Positions 23,596 to 30,584 of a DNA stretch of 42,766 nt are shown here, piece after piece. The notes beneath the pieces were generated by a model. The model had not been told where the DNA came from. It searched no databases and saw only the letters and a list, made by a program, of their open reading frames with translations. Every line of letters starts with the position of its first letter. Position 1 is the stretch's first letter. Origin of the DNA: Tannerella sp. (GTDB lineage: Bacteria > Bacteroidota > Bacteroidia > Bacteroidales > Tannerellaceae); assembly GCA_031271805.1 (NCBI GenBank), contig JAISUX010000073.1, forward strand, positions 1 to 42,766. Reading direction: 5' to 3'. Both the position numbers and the translations under genes were made by a program.

Positions 23596-24411
23596 ATGGC
23601 ATCCATGAATATAACGCTTGAAAGGCCGTTTGCCGCAACGGAAAAAGGCAAACGAAAGAACAACGAGGACTACATCTACCCTCTGTCGGAGTTGGCAAAT
23701 TCCGGTCAAAGGCTATTCATAGTCTGCGATGGGGTAGGCGGGTCGGAAAAAGGCGAAGTCGCTAGCGCCCTTGCTTGCGATTCGTTTCAGACTTTTTTTG
23801 CCACCTTTCTTGAAGACGGCGATCCCTCGAAAGAGTTTATCAACAAAGCCGTGCATTATACCGAATCCCGTTTCGACGAGTATGTCGGGCAATATCCCGA
23901 AGCCCAAGGAATGGCTACAACTCTCACCCTGATATATTTCGGCCAGTCGGGCGTCACGATAGCTAATATCGGCGACAGTCGCGGCTACCAGTTTCGTGAC
24001 GGCAATATAATCTTCCGTACCAAAGACCATTCGTTGGTCAATTCATGGATAGAGTTAGGATTTATGAACGAAGCCGAAGCCGCCGTCCATCCTCAGAAAA
24101 ATGTCATCACAAGAGCCATAACAGGAACGAAGCAGACGGTAGAAGCCGATGTGGTATTTATTACCGATGTTCAACAAAACGATACTTTCTTTTTGTGTAC
24201 CGACGGCGTAACGAACTGTTTTTCCAACGACGACTTGAAAAAACTTTTTTCGACCGGGAAAAATGCCGAAATGATAAAGAATGAAATCATAGAACGCTGT
24301 ATTAATGAGGCAAAAGACAACTATTCTTTCTATATCATACCGGTGTCTAATGTACAAAAAAACGGGGGATACAAACAATTTCTTCTCTCTTTTTTTTATT
24401 CTTTCATTTAA
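23596..24411 (+). CDS. PP2C-type Ser/Thr protein phosphatase
   Basis: This 271-residue metal-dependent phosphatase should reverse Ser/Thr phosphorylation. All core motifs are present: KNNEDYIY, FIVCDGVGGSEKG (metal-binding Asp), GMATTLTLI, IANIGDSRGYQFRDG, TKDHSLV, NVITRAITG, FLCTDGVTNCF and the C-terminal KDNYSF. After the last motif there is a short hydrophobic/aromatic tail ending FFYSFI, not part of the usual fold. No signal peptide is present; the enzyme is probably cytoplasmic, possibly membrane-associated through its tail. The kinase gene follows after 43 bases, giving a matched kinase/phosphatase pair. Confidence 0.94.
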   Translation: MASMNITLERPFAATEKGKRKNNEDYIYPLSELANSGQRLFIVCDGVGGSEKGEVASALACDSFQTFFATFLEDGDPSKEFINKAVHYTESRFDEYVGQYPEAQGMATTLTLIYFGQSGVTIANIGDSRGYQFRDGNIIFRTKDHSLVNSWIELGFMNEAEAAVHPQKNVITRAITGTKQTVEADVVFITDVQQNDTFFLCTDGVTNCFSNDDLKKLFSTGKNAEMIKNEIIERCINEAKDNYSFYIIPVSNVQKNGGYKQFLLSFFYSFI

Positions 24412-24417
24412 TTATTG

Positions 24418-24425
24418 TACCTTTG
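24418..24425 (+). promoter_or_regulatory. -7 element of the kinase gene
   Basis: TACCTTTG lies 6 bases after the PP2C stop and 29 bases before the kinase ATG. The kinase can thus be expressed independently of the FHA/PP2C operon. No clear -33 TTTG. Confidence 0.5.
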
Positions 24426-24454
24426 TGCGGAATTTGTAGTACGGAGAGCATTTT

Positions 24455-26362
24455 ATGAACTTGCCAGAAGGATATTTTTTACAAGATAGGAAATACCGAT
24501 TAACCCGGACAATCGGACAAGGAGGATTCGGAATAACATATCTTGGCGAATGGAATACGGTAGTAAAAGGCGGACTCGGCACGATGAATACAAGGGTGCC
24601 TGTCTGCATTAAAGAGTACTTCTTTAAGGATTATTGCTATCGCGATAAGGCTTCGTATGCCGTAAAAGTCCATTCCGCAACAGGCGAGAAACTCTTCGAT
24701 AAGTTTAAGGAAAAACTGATACAGGAAGCGAAAATCCTTTCCGAAGTCCATCACCCCTATATAGTCAATGTGCTCGAAGTCTTTGAAGAGAACAACACGG
24801 CCTATATCGTCATGGAGTATATCAAAGGCTGCTCTCTCAAGTATATGCTTGATAAAGAGGGAGTTCTGGATGAGAATAAAGTTCTCAAATATACACATCA
24901 GATCGGGAATGCGCTTGATTTTGTTCATGAGAAGAACATCGTGCATCTCGACATTAAGCCGAGCAATATCCTTGTCGATAAGAACGATAATGCCCGCCTG
25001 ATTGACTTTGGGGTAAGCAAGCGCTACGATATAGAGGAGGCAGATACAAGCACGACGACGCTCACTTTGTCGAAGGGTTTTGCCTCAATCGAACAATACG
25101 ACAATGAAGGCACGCAGGTGTTTTCGCCATGTCCCGACATCTATTCCTTAGGCGCGACAATGTATAATATCCTGACCGGGGTTATCCCGACCGAATCAAT
25201 CTTGCGTGCGACCAAGTCTATGCTGCCGCCGTCGGCCTACAACTCGAATATCACTCCCAAAACCGAGAATGCAATACTTAAAGCTATGGAAATCAGGCCG
25301 GAAGATCGCTATCAGTCGATTAAGGAGATGTTGGCGTCGATAGATGCGCCGGTATATGATATTGTCGAGAATACGTTGACGGAATCAATTGACGACCGGA
25401 ATGAAGAGGATACGACCTTATTGGGAGCAAAAGCGAATGTTAAAGATGTTCCCGACAAAGAGGATGATACTTTGGAAAAAGAAGATACTATATACAGGCC
25501 GTCGGCCGTAAGCCGGCACAAGAAACCTAAAAGGAGAAAGATCAGATTGCCGCATATTGTAGCGTTTTTCCTTATCGCAATTGCAGTGTATGCCTTGTTC
25601 GATTATTTCATGGGACAGAAAGTCATCGGCAGCATTATCTCGGGGATTTATCAGTCTGATTATGACTATATTTCGACAAACGCTAACGGTGGCGACATAA
25701 CCATAATTCCGCACAAACAGGATAGCGTTTCGCCGCCTGCGGATGAGCCGGATGAGCCGGTGAGCCAACCTCAAAGCCGGACGGTTCGTGAGGAGGTTGA
25801 AACGCCGACAACGAGCAAGCCGAATGAAAATAAGCGTAACGATCGGTCGAAGCCCGAACAGAAAAACAACGCGACCGTAACGGCTTCGCAGCGCAATACG
25901 GCTAATACGCCTAAAAACGATGACGCAGCCATCGCCGAGAAAAACGAAAAGGCATATCAACAGTTGATTACATCGGGAAAGGCGAAGGAAAAGGCGAATG
26001 ATTTGGCCGGCGCGTACGCCGATTATACCAAGGCGGGGAATATCAAAGTGACCGATGAAGTCATTACTTTGATGAAGAATTGCAAGGATAAGATGGACGA
26101 GGCAGACGTAAAGCAGCGGATGGACAAGTACGATTTCAGGCAACAATACGGCGCCATTTTCATTGTCAGGGATAAGACTACACAACGTTTTGGGGCGGTC
26201 GATTCAAAGTTCGTAGAGAAAATCCCCTGCAAATATTTGGATGTTTCGCGTCCGCGCAACGGCGGTAGAGCCTTCCTGCGTCGCGACAACAAATACGACG
26301 TTTTCGACGAGAACGGCAAGATGACACGTGAAGGCGCCGATTCTGAAGAATTAGTTTTTTGA
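24455..26362 (+). CDS. Transmembrane Ser/Thr protein kinase with TPR-like and WG-repeat-like outer domain
   Basis: The product is 635 residues. The kinase domain (about 14-300) has the Gly loop IGQGGFGITYL, beta3 Lys53, alpha-C Glu91, catalytic loop HLDIKPSN (Asp166, Lys168, Asn171) and DFG (184-186). The residue before the catalytic Asp is Leu, not Arg (HLD), so it is a non-RD kinase. The activation segment is Thr-rich (TSTTTLTLS). A basic stretch precedes one membrane helix (about 367-385). Outside lie a Pro/Thr-rich linker (425-490), a TPR-like helical pair (about 495-550) and a WG-repeat-like end (about 565-635: RFGAVDSKFVEKIPCKYLDV). EDTTLLG (319-324) is a plausible autophosphorylation/FHA-docking site (inference). 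It resembles PASTA-kinase topology with a different sensor. Confidence 0.93.
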   Translation: MNLPEGYFLQDRKYRLTRTIGQGGFGITYLGEWNTVVKGGLGTMNTRVPVCIKEYFFKDYCYRDKASYAVKVHSATGEKLFDKFKEKLIQEAKILSEVHHPYIVNVLEVFEENNTAYIVMEYIKGCSLKYMLDKEGVLDENKVLKYTHQIGNALDFVHEKNIVHLDIKPSNILVDKNDNARLIDFGVSKRYDIEEADTSTTTLTLSKGFASIEQYDNEGTQVFSPCPDIYSLGATMYNILTGVIPTESILRATKSMLPPSAYNSNITPKTENAILKAMEIRPEDRYQSIKEMLASIDAPVYDIVENTLTESIDDRNEEDTTLLGAKANVKDVPDKEDDTLEKEDTIYRPSAVSRHKKPKRRKIRLPHIVAFFLIAIAVYALFDYFMGQKVIGSIISGIYQSDYDYISTNANGGDITIIPHKQDSVSPPADEPDEPVSQPQSRTVREEVETPTTSKPNENKRNDRSKPEQKNNATVTASQRNTANTPKNDDAAIAEKNEKAYQQLITSGKAKEKANDLAGAYADYTKAGNIKVTDEVITLMKNCKDKMDEADVKQRMDKYDFRQQYGAIFIVRDKTTQRFGAVDSKFVEKIPCKYLDVSRPRNGGRAFLRRDNKYDVFDENGKMTREGADSEELVF

Positions 26363-26446
26363 TTGAAAACCAATCATATAAGCAATAATTTTTGTTTTTT
26401 TAATTGATTTTTTTGCTCTTTATTTCTTGATTCGGATTTAATGCAT

Positions 26447-26454
26447 TATCTTTG
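26447..26454 (+). promoter_or_regulatory. -7 element of the TPR/beta-barrel gene
   Basis: TATCTTTG lies 33 bases before the ATG at 26488, so this gene and the lipoprotein after it form a separate transcription unit. Confidence 0.6.
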
Positions 26455-26487
26455 CGCCATAATAAAACGATTGAGTTTGAAGTGAGA

Positions 26488-27429
26488 ATGAAAAGATATG
26501 CTATGGTTCTTGCGCTGTCGGCAACGGCAATCTTCGCCACAGCGCAGAAACAGACGGAATATAACAGGCTGGGCGATGAAGCGATGGCTCGGCTGGATTA
26601 CAGCGTTGCAAAAATGTTGTATGAGGAAGGAGTTGTCAACTGCAATACATACAGTATCAATCAGTTGGCGTCTATTTGGCTTGCCGACGAAAGCATGCGG
26701 GTATCAATGCGCATCGTCATGAGCAGAAGTTTGAAGTGCTTGACCGAATTGGCCACGCAAGATAATGATACGGCCAGTATTAAAAAACTTATCTTGTTTT
26801 ATACCGAAGGTATAGGAACCGAAAAGAGCGACCAGAAGGCTGCCTTCTGGGAGAATCAATATAAGTTGCTCACGGAGCAGCATGTTGTGGATATCGACAG
26901 GTACGATAAGCCGGTTAAAAAGACTAAAATGGATTTCTTCGTCGGCTATTCGGGATCCTTGTATGCGCCATTCGGCCTGACTTTCGGCGGCGTGGGTAAG
27001 ACAGTCGGCTTCTATCTTAGAGCACGGTCAAATCTGTCATTTCAAAATTATACCGAAAAGTGTGATATTCAGGCTAATCAAGTCGTGGACATGAATAATT
27101 TCGCATATCAGTGGACGGGCGAAAAGAAGTCGAATATCCTGATGGCTACAGTTGGGCCGGTATTCAGGCTCTCGCCGGTGTTCTATCTATCCCTCGGAGG
27201 GGGCTATTGGAGCCAAAGTGTGATTTATGAGTTTAACAAGACGGATCTGAAAACAGCGGATCCTTTAGGCGTTTTTTGGGCGCGAAGCAACGATAAGTCA
27301 ATGGAAGGTGTAGCTATCGACCTTGACGGCATGTTTCGTATCGCCAATTCATTTTATGTTTCTGTCGGCGGCAGCGCTTTGAGTTTCAAATATCTGTCGG
27401 CTAATGCGGGTATCGGTTTGTTTTTTTAA
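26488..27429 (+). CDS. Exported protein with TPR/Sel1-like N-half and outer-membrane barrel-like C-half
   Basis: The 313-residue product starts at ATG 26488; an in-frame TTG upstream lies within the -7 element. A signal peptide (about 1-19, ending ATAQK) is followed by a helical region (about 20-130) of TPR/Sel1 character (LGDEAMARLDYSVAKMLYEEGV; FYTEGIGTEKSDQKAA). The remainder is made of amphipathic strands (MDFFVGYSGSLYAPFGLTF, GFYLRARSNLSF, MATVGPVFRL, FYLSLGGGYW) and ends in NAGIGLFF, a terminal aromatic typical of outer-membrane proteins. It sits directly after the kinase gene and 12 bases before a surface lipoprotein gene. I infer that it is the outer-membrane component of this locus. 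Exact family not recognised. Confidence 0.8.
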   Translation: MKRYAMVLALSATAIFATAQKQTEYNRLGDEAMARLDYSVAKMLYEEGVVNCNTYSINQLASIWLADESMRVSMRIVMSRSLKCLTELATQDNDTASIKKLILFYTEGIGTEKSDQKAAFWENQYKLLTEQHVVDIDRYDKPVKKTKMDFFVGYSGSLYAPFGLTFGGVGKTVGFYLRARSNLSFQNYTEKCDIQANQVVDMNNFAYQWTGEKKSNILMATVGPVFRLSPVFYLSLGGGYWSQSVIYEFNKTDLKTADPLGVFWARSNDKSMEGVAIDLDGMFRIANSFYVSVGGSALSFKYLSANAGIGLFF

Positions 27430-27441
27430 ATTGTAAAGACG

Positions 27442-29619
27442 ATGAAAAAGTTACTTCATATCTTTCCTGCAGGATTATTTATCCTGATTGTTTTCGGATG
27501 CATTGAGAATGTTGAGTTCTCGAAAGATTTGATTAATGCAGGGCCGCCGTCGTTTAACGGTGGCGCTAAGTTAGTCGGCAAAACGGCGGCATCTATTGAC
27601 GTGTCTGCCGAAATAGACAGTGTTTACGGCATGGTAATTACGGAACGAGGGGTATGTTATTCCGAATTTCAGAATCCTACGACAGACAACGGCGTGAAAC
27701 AGATAGATTCGAACGTCGGTCTTGGCGTGTATAATTTGAAAATAAATGGTTTGAACAGCAATACGACATATTATATCCGTCCTTATGCGATAAACGCCAA
27801 AGGCATCGGATATGGCGAAGAACTTGTGGTTTTAACAAACGACGGGCTGGGAGTGGTTGTCACAACTAAGCCAAACGATATCCACGCAAAAATTGCCAAT
27901 ACCGGAGGCGAAATAATGCAAACCGGGGAAGGCGAAATAACTAAGCGCGGCATATATTACTCTACTAATAAGGATTTTTCGACGAAAAGCTACGTCTTGA
28001 GCACGGACGAAACAGACGTGTTTACATGTCAGTTGGTCGGCCTGACGCCGTCACAGATGTACTACGTGCAGGCTTTCGTCACTAATACATACGGCACGTT
28101 CTACGGCAATGTGGATTCGCTGTTTACCAAAGACGGTTTGTCGCATATCGGGGAAATCAATATCCAGGTCACAGGATATACCGATATCACCCTGGTTTCG
28201 TCGGTTGACGACGGCGGCGATGAGACGGTTGTCATCATCGAACGCGGCTTCTGCTGGTCAACGTCTCATAACCCTACTATTGCGAATGATACGGTGAGAT
28301 GCGGCGCTGGCGTCGGCGTCTTCGGCGGTACGATAACCGGTCTTACGGCACAGCAACAGTACTTCGCACGCGCCTACTCAATAAGCGTTTGCGGGAACGA
28401 TACAAGTACGGTTTATGGCGATGAAATAGAATTTTACACTAAGACAGACGTCCCGACAGTGAGGACGGAGAACGTATTGAGCGCTGAGATTCAGAACGGT
28501 AACGCCATAGTTCGCGGTACGGTCGTTGACCAGGGCATGACCCCGATTCTGGCTGCCGGTATTTGTTGGTCGGTGACAAATTCAACGCCTTCGTTGTCGG
28601 ATAATTACCTGACATTGTCGATTGGGCCGAGCGGCTTCTTTAGCGGTTCGATAACAGGATTGTCGGGAGGTAAAACATATTATATCCGCGCATACGCGAC
28701 AAATTCCAACGGGACATCATACGGCGAAGTGAAGTCATTCACCACCGCCCCCGTTTTCGAGACGCTGCCTGTATATACCGGAGCCTCGGTTTTGCCTAAT
28801 TCCGCTTCCTATTTTTCCATAAACGACAGGTTGTATTTGCTGTGCGGCGATCTTGGCCCTAACTATACCGACGAGTTTTGGCAATTTTCCTTGGGAGACA
28901 ATAAATGGACGCAACGCCAGGCTTTCAAGGGCGGCGCTGTTAAGTGGGCGACGAGCGTTGGTTTCGGCGCATACGTCTATGTTCTCGGCGGTTTCACCGA
29001 AGCCGGTGAAGGCCTTCCGGATCTGTACAGGTACAACAGCACGAACAATTTATGGGAAGGGCCGATAGCGGCTTATCCCGATGCTACGTGGGGGAAGCCG
29101 GATTCGGTTTACTTAGCGGCGGGATATGCGATCAGCAACAGCTTATACTTCGTCGGGGGAATGAGTGCGGATACGGTGAAAAATGAGGTATGGAACTACA
29201 GCGTGTCGAGCCAGTTATGGCAGAAAATGAGCGATTTCCCGGTCAAGCAATATGGCGGAGTTGCCGTGGTGGTCAACAATGTTGCATACGTCGGCATGGG
29301 GAAAGACGATACGGATACGTGCAACGGTAATTTCTGGACATCAAGCGACGGCGGGGTAACCTGGACATTGCAGACTACCTGCACGATATTCACCGGCAGT
29401 ATCCTTGCCGGAGTGGCGAGCGGCCAGCGCATTTATTTGGTCGATGAAGATTACTATATCCTCGAATACGATACGGTGGCCGATACGTGGACGAAGAAGT
29501 CGCGATTGCCTTCCGGCTACCGGTCGATTCATTGCATGTACGAGTATAACGGCCTGATATATTTCGGACTCGGTTCGGCCAATTCATTGATATATTATGA
29601 TCCGTCTTGGGATAATTGA
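27442..29619 (+). CDS. Surface lipoprotein with FN3-like repeats and a kelch propeller
   Basis: The signal peptide of this 725-residue protein ends at FGC (Cys20), a slightly atypical lipobox. Four fibronectin-like units of about 100 residues follow (about 40-440), each with an RG-C/Y-Y/W-S start (ERGVCYS, KRGIYYS, ERGFCWS, AAGICWS) and a GL-x(5)-YY-RAYA core before the next unit. From about 450 to the end there are five or six kelch-type blades (LYLLCGD, VYVLGGFTEAG, LYFVGGMSAD, AYVGMGKDD, IYFGLGS) each with a later Trp (NKWTQ, NLWEG, QLWQK, DTWTK). A ligand- or glycan-binding surface protein is likely. It is probably co-transcribed with the barrel-like gene, 12 bases upstream. Confidence 0.88.
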   Translation: MKKLLHIFPAGLFILIVFGCIENVEFSKDLINAGPPSFNGGAKLVGKTAASIDVSAEIDSVYGMVITERGVCYSEFQNPTTDNGVKQIDSNVGLGVYNLKINGLNSNTTYYIRPYAINAKGIGYGEELVVLTNDGLGVVVTTKPNDIHAKIANTGGEIMQTGEGEITKRGIYYSTNKDFSTKSYVLSTDETDVFTCQLVGLTPSQMYYVQAFVTNTYGTFYGNVDSLFTKDGLSHIGEINIQVTGYTDITLVSSVDDGGDETVVIIERGFCWSTSHNPTIANDTVRCGAGVGVFGGTITGLTAQQQYFARAYSISVCGNDTSTVYGDEIEFYTKTDVPTVRTENVLSAEIQNGNAIVRGTVVDQGMTPILAAGICWSVTNSTPSLSDNYLTLSIGPSGFFSGSITGLSGGKTYYIRAYATNSNGTSYGEVKSFTTAPVFETLPVYTGASVLPNSASYFSINDRLYLLCGDLGPNYTDEFWQFSLGDNKWTQRQAFKGGAVKWATSVGFGAYVYVLGGFTEAGEGLPDLYRYNSTNNLWEGPIAAYPDATWGKPDSVYLAAGYAISNSLYFVGGMSADTVKNEVWNYSVSSQLWQKMSDFPVKQYGGVAVVVNNVAYVGMGKDDTDTCNGNFWTSSDGGVTWTLQTTCTIFTGSILAGVASGQRIYLVDEDYYILEYDTVADTWTKKSRLPSGYRSIHCMYEYNGLIYFGLGSANSLIYYDPSWDN

Positions 29620-29671
29620 GATTTTTTTGATGATAAAAGCGGAAAAATATCGTTTTATGAAAAAAAATTAC

Positions 29672-29679
29672 TATCTTTG
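29672..29679 (+). promoter_or_regulatory. -7 element for tRNA-Ser (and cutC)
   Basis: TATCTTTG lies 34 bases before the tRNA 5' end. No promoter is visible between the tRNA and cutC, so cutC should be read from this one. Confidence 0.6.
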
Positions 29680-29713
29680 CGCCGTTTTTGAGGCAAAAAG
29701 TTAGGTTGTTTCA

Positions 29714-29798
29714 GGAGAGATGGCAGAGTGGTCGATCGCGGCGGTCTTGAAAACCGTTGTACCGCAAGGTACCGGGGGTTCGAATCCCTCTCTCTCCG
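29714..29798 (+). tRNA. tRNA-Ser (anticodon UGA)
   Basis: The acceptor arms GGAGAGA (29714-29720) and TCTCTCC (29791-29797) pair fully, with discriminator G. The anticodon loop is CTTGAAA, reading TGA (serine, UCA-type codons). The long variable arm built around TACC-GCAA-GGTA is typical of class II tRNA-Ser. The T-loop is TTCGAAT. CCA is not encoded; the genome continues CAA and then the cutC start codon. Confidence 0.95.
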
Positions 29799-29801
29799 CA
29801 A

Positions 29802-30545
29802 ATGGGAAGGATAATAGAGATATGTTCCAATTCGGTTAGGAGCTGTATTGAGGCTGAAGCGGGTGGGGCGAGGCGCGTTGAGTTGTGCGCGGGCATACCT
29901 GAGGGAGGCACTACGCCGAGCTACGGCGAGATTCTAATGGCGCGGAAAATGACTTCGGTGATTGACATTAATGTGATAATAAGGCCCCGCGGGGGCGATT
30001 TCCTGTATTCAGAGATAGAAATAGAAACGATGTTGAAAGACATCGAGATGGTTAGACGTTTGGGCGTTCACGGCGTGGTTTTCGGGTGCTTGACGGCGTC
30101 AGGGGATATTGACGTTAGGCTGATGAGGCGGTTGGTGGAGGCTGCCGGGCCGTTGTCGGTGACTTGCCACCGCGCCTTTGACGTTTGCAGGGAGCCGATG
30201 GCGGCGCTTGAGCAGTTGATTGAATTGGGCTGCGACAGGGTGCTTACTTCGGGGCAGCAGCCTGATGCCGAGGCGGGGATTCCGCTGATAAAGGAGCTTG
30301 TCGCCAGGGCTGCGGGGCGGATTATTGTTATGCCGGGATGCGGCGTTAATGGGGGTAATATAGGCCGCATCGAGGCGGGGACGGGGGCTAAGGAGTTTCA
30401 TGCTTCGGCTAGGAGTGTTTATGGTAGCGGGATGGCGTACAGGAAGACGGCTGTCGCGATGGGCGCCTCGCGGGGGGTGGGGGAATTTGAAAATGTATAT
30501 ACCGACCGTGAAAAAGTGGCTGCGCTTGTTGGGTATCGGGATTGA
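29802..30545 (+). CDS. cutC: CutC family protein (copper homeostasis)
   Basis: This 247-residue TIM-barrel protein begins with the conserved [20 protein letters not shown], then [18 protein letters not shown], a central [16 protein letters not shown], and [13 protein letters not shown]. Established knowledge links the family to copper tolerance, though the mechanism is debated. The chosen ATG lies only 3 bases after the tRNA-Ser 3' end, with no room for a ribosome-binding site; a longer frame would start inside the tRNA and is rejected. 3'-end processing of the tRNA would leave an essentially leaderless cutC message. Codons are G-rich (AGG, GGG), like uvrB downstream and unlike genes before 29.6 kb. 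Confidence 0.93.
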   Translation: MGRIIEICSNSVRSCIEAEAGGARRVELCAGIPEGGTTPSYGEILMARKMTSVIDINVIIRPRGGDFLYSEIEIETMLKDIEMVRRLGVHGVVFGCLTASGDIDVRLMRRLVEAAGPLSVTCHRAFDVCREPMAALEQLIELGCDRVLTSGQQPDAEAGIPLIKELVARAAGRIIVMPGCGVNGGNIGRIEAGTGAKEFHASARSVYGSGMAYRKTAVAMGASRGVGEFENVYTDREKVAALVGYRD

Positions 30546-30550
30546 TTTGC

Positions 30551-30558
30551 TATCTTTG
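30551..30558 (+). promoter_or_regulatory. -7 element of the uvrB promoter
   Basis: TATCTTTG lies 26 bases before the uvrB ATG; TTG at about 30526 could be the -33 element (22-base spacing). Confidence 0.65.
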
Positions 30559-30584
30559 CGGTCAAAATATTTAAATATGCAGGT

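Noticed and set aside
26360-26376. Terminator after the kinase gene (TGATTG-AAAAC-CAATCA)
   Set aside because: The stem is only 6 bp and AT-rich, and the T-run lies more than 10 bases away; not strong enough to list.
29757-29801. Longer cutC start inside the tRNA gene
   Set aside because: The extra N-terminal residues derive from tRNA sequence, while the family start aligns with the ATG at 29802.
29711-29911. Minus-strand frame containing [19 protein letters not shown]
   Set aside because: This peptide is the well-known artefact of translating the antisense of a tRNA-Ser gene; the tRNA explains it.
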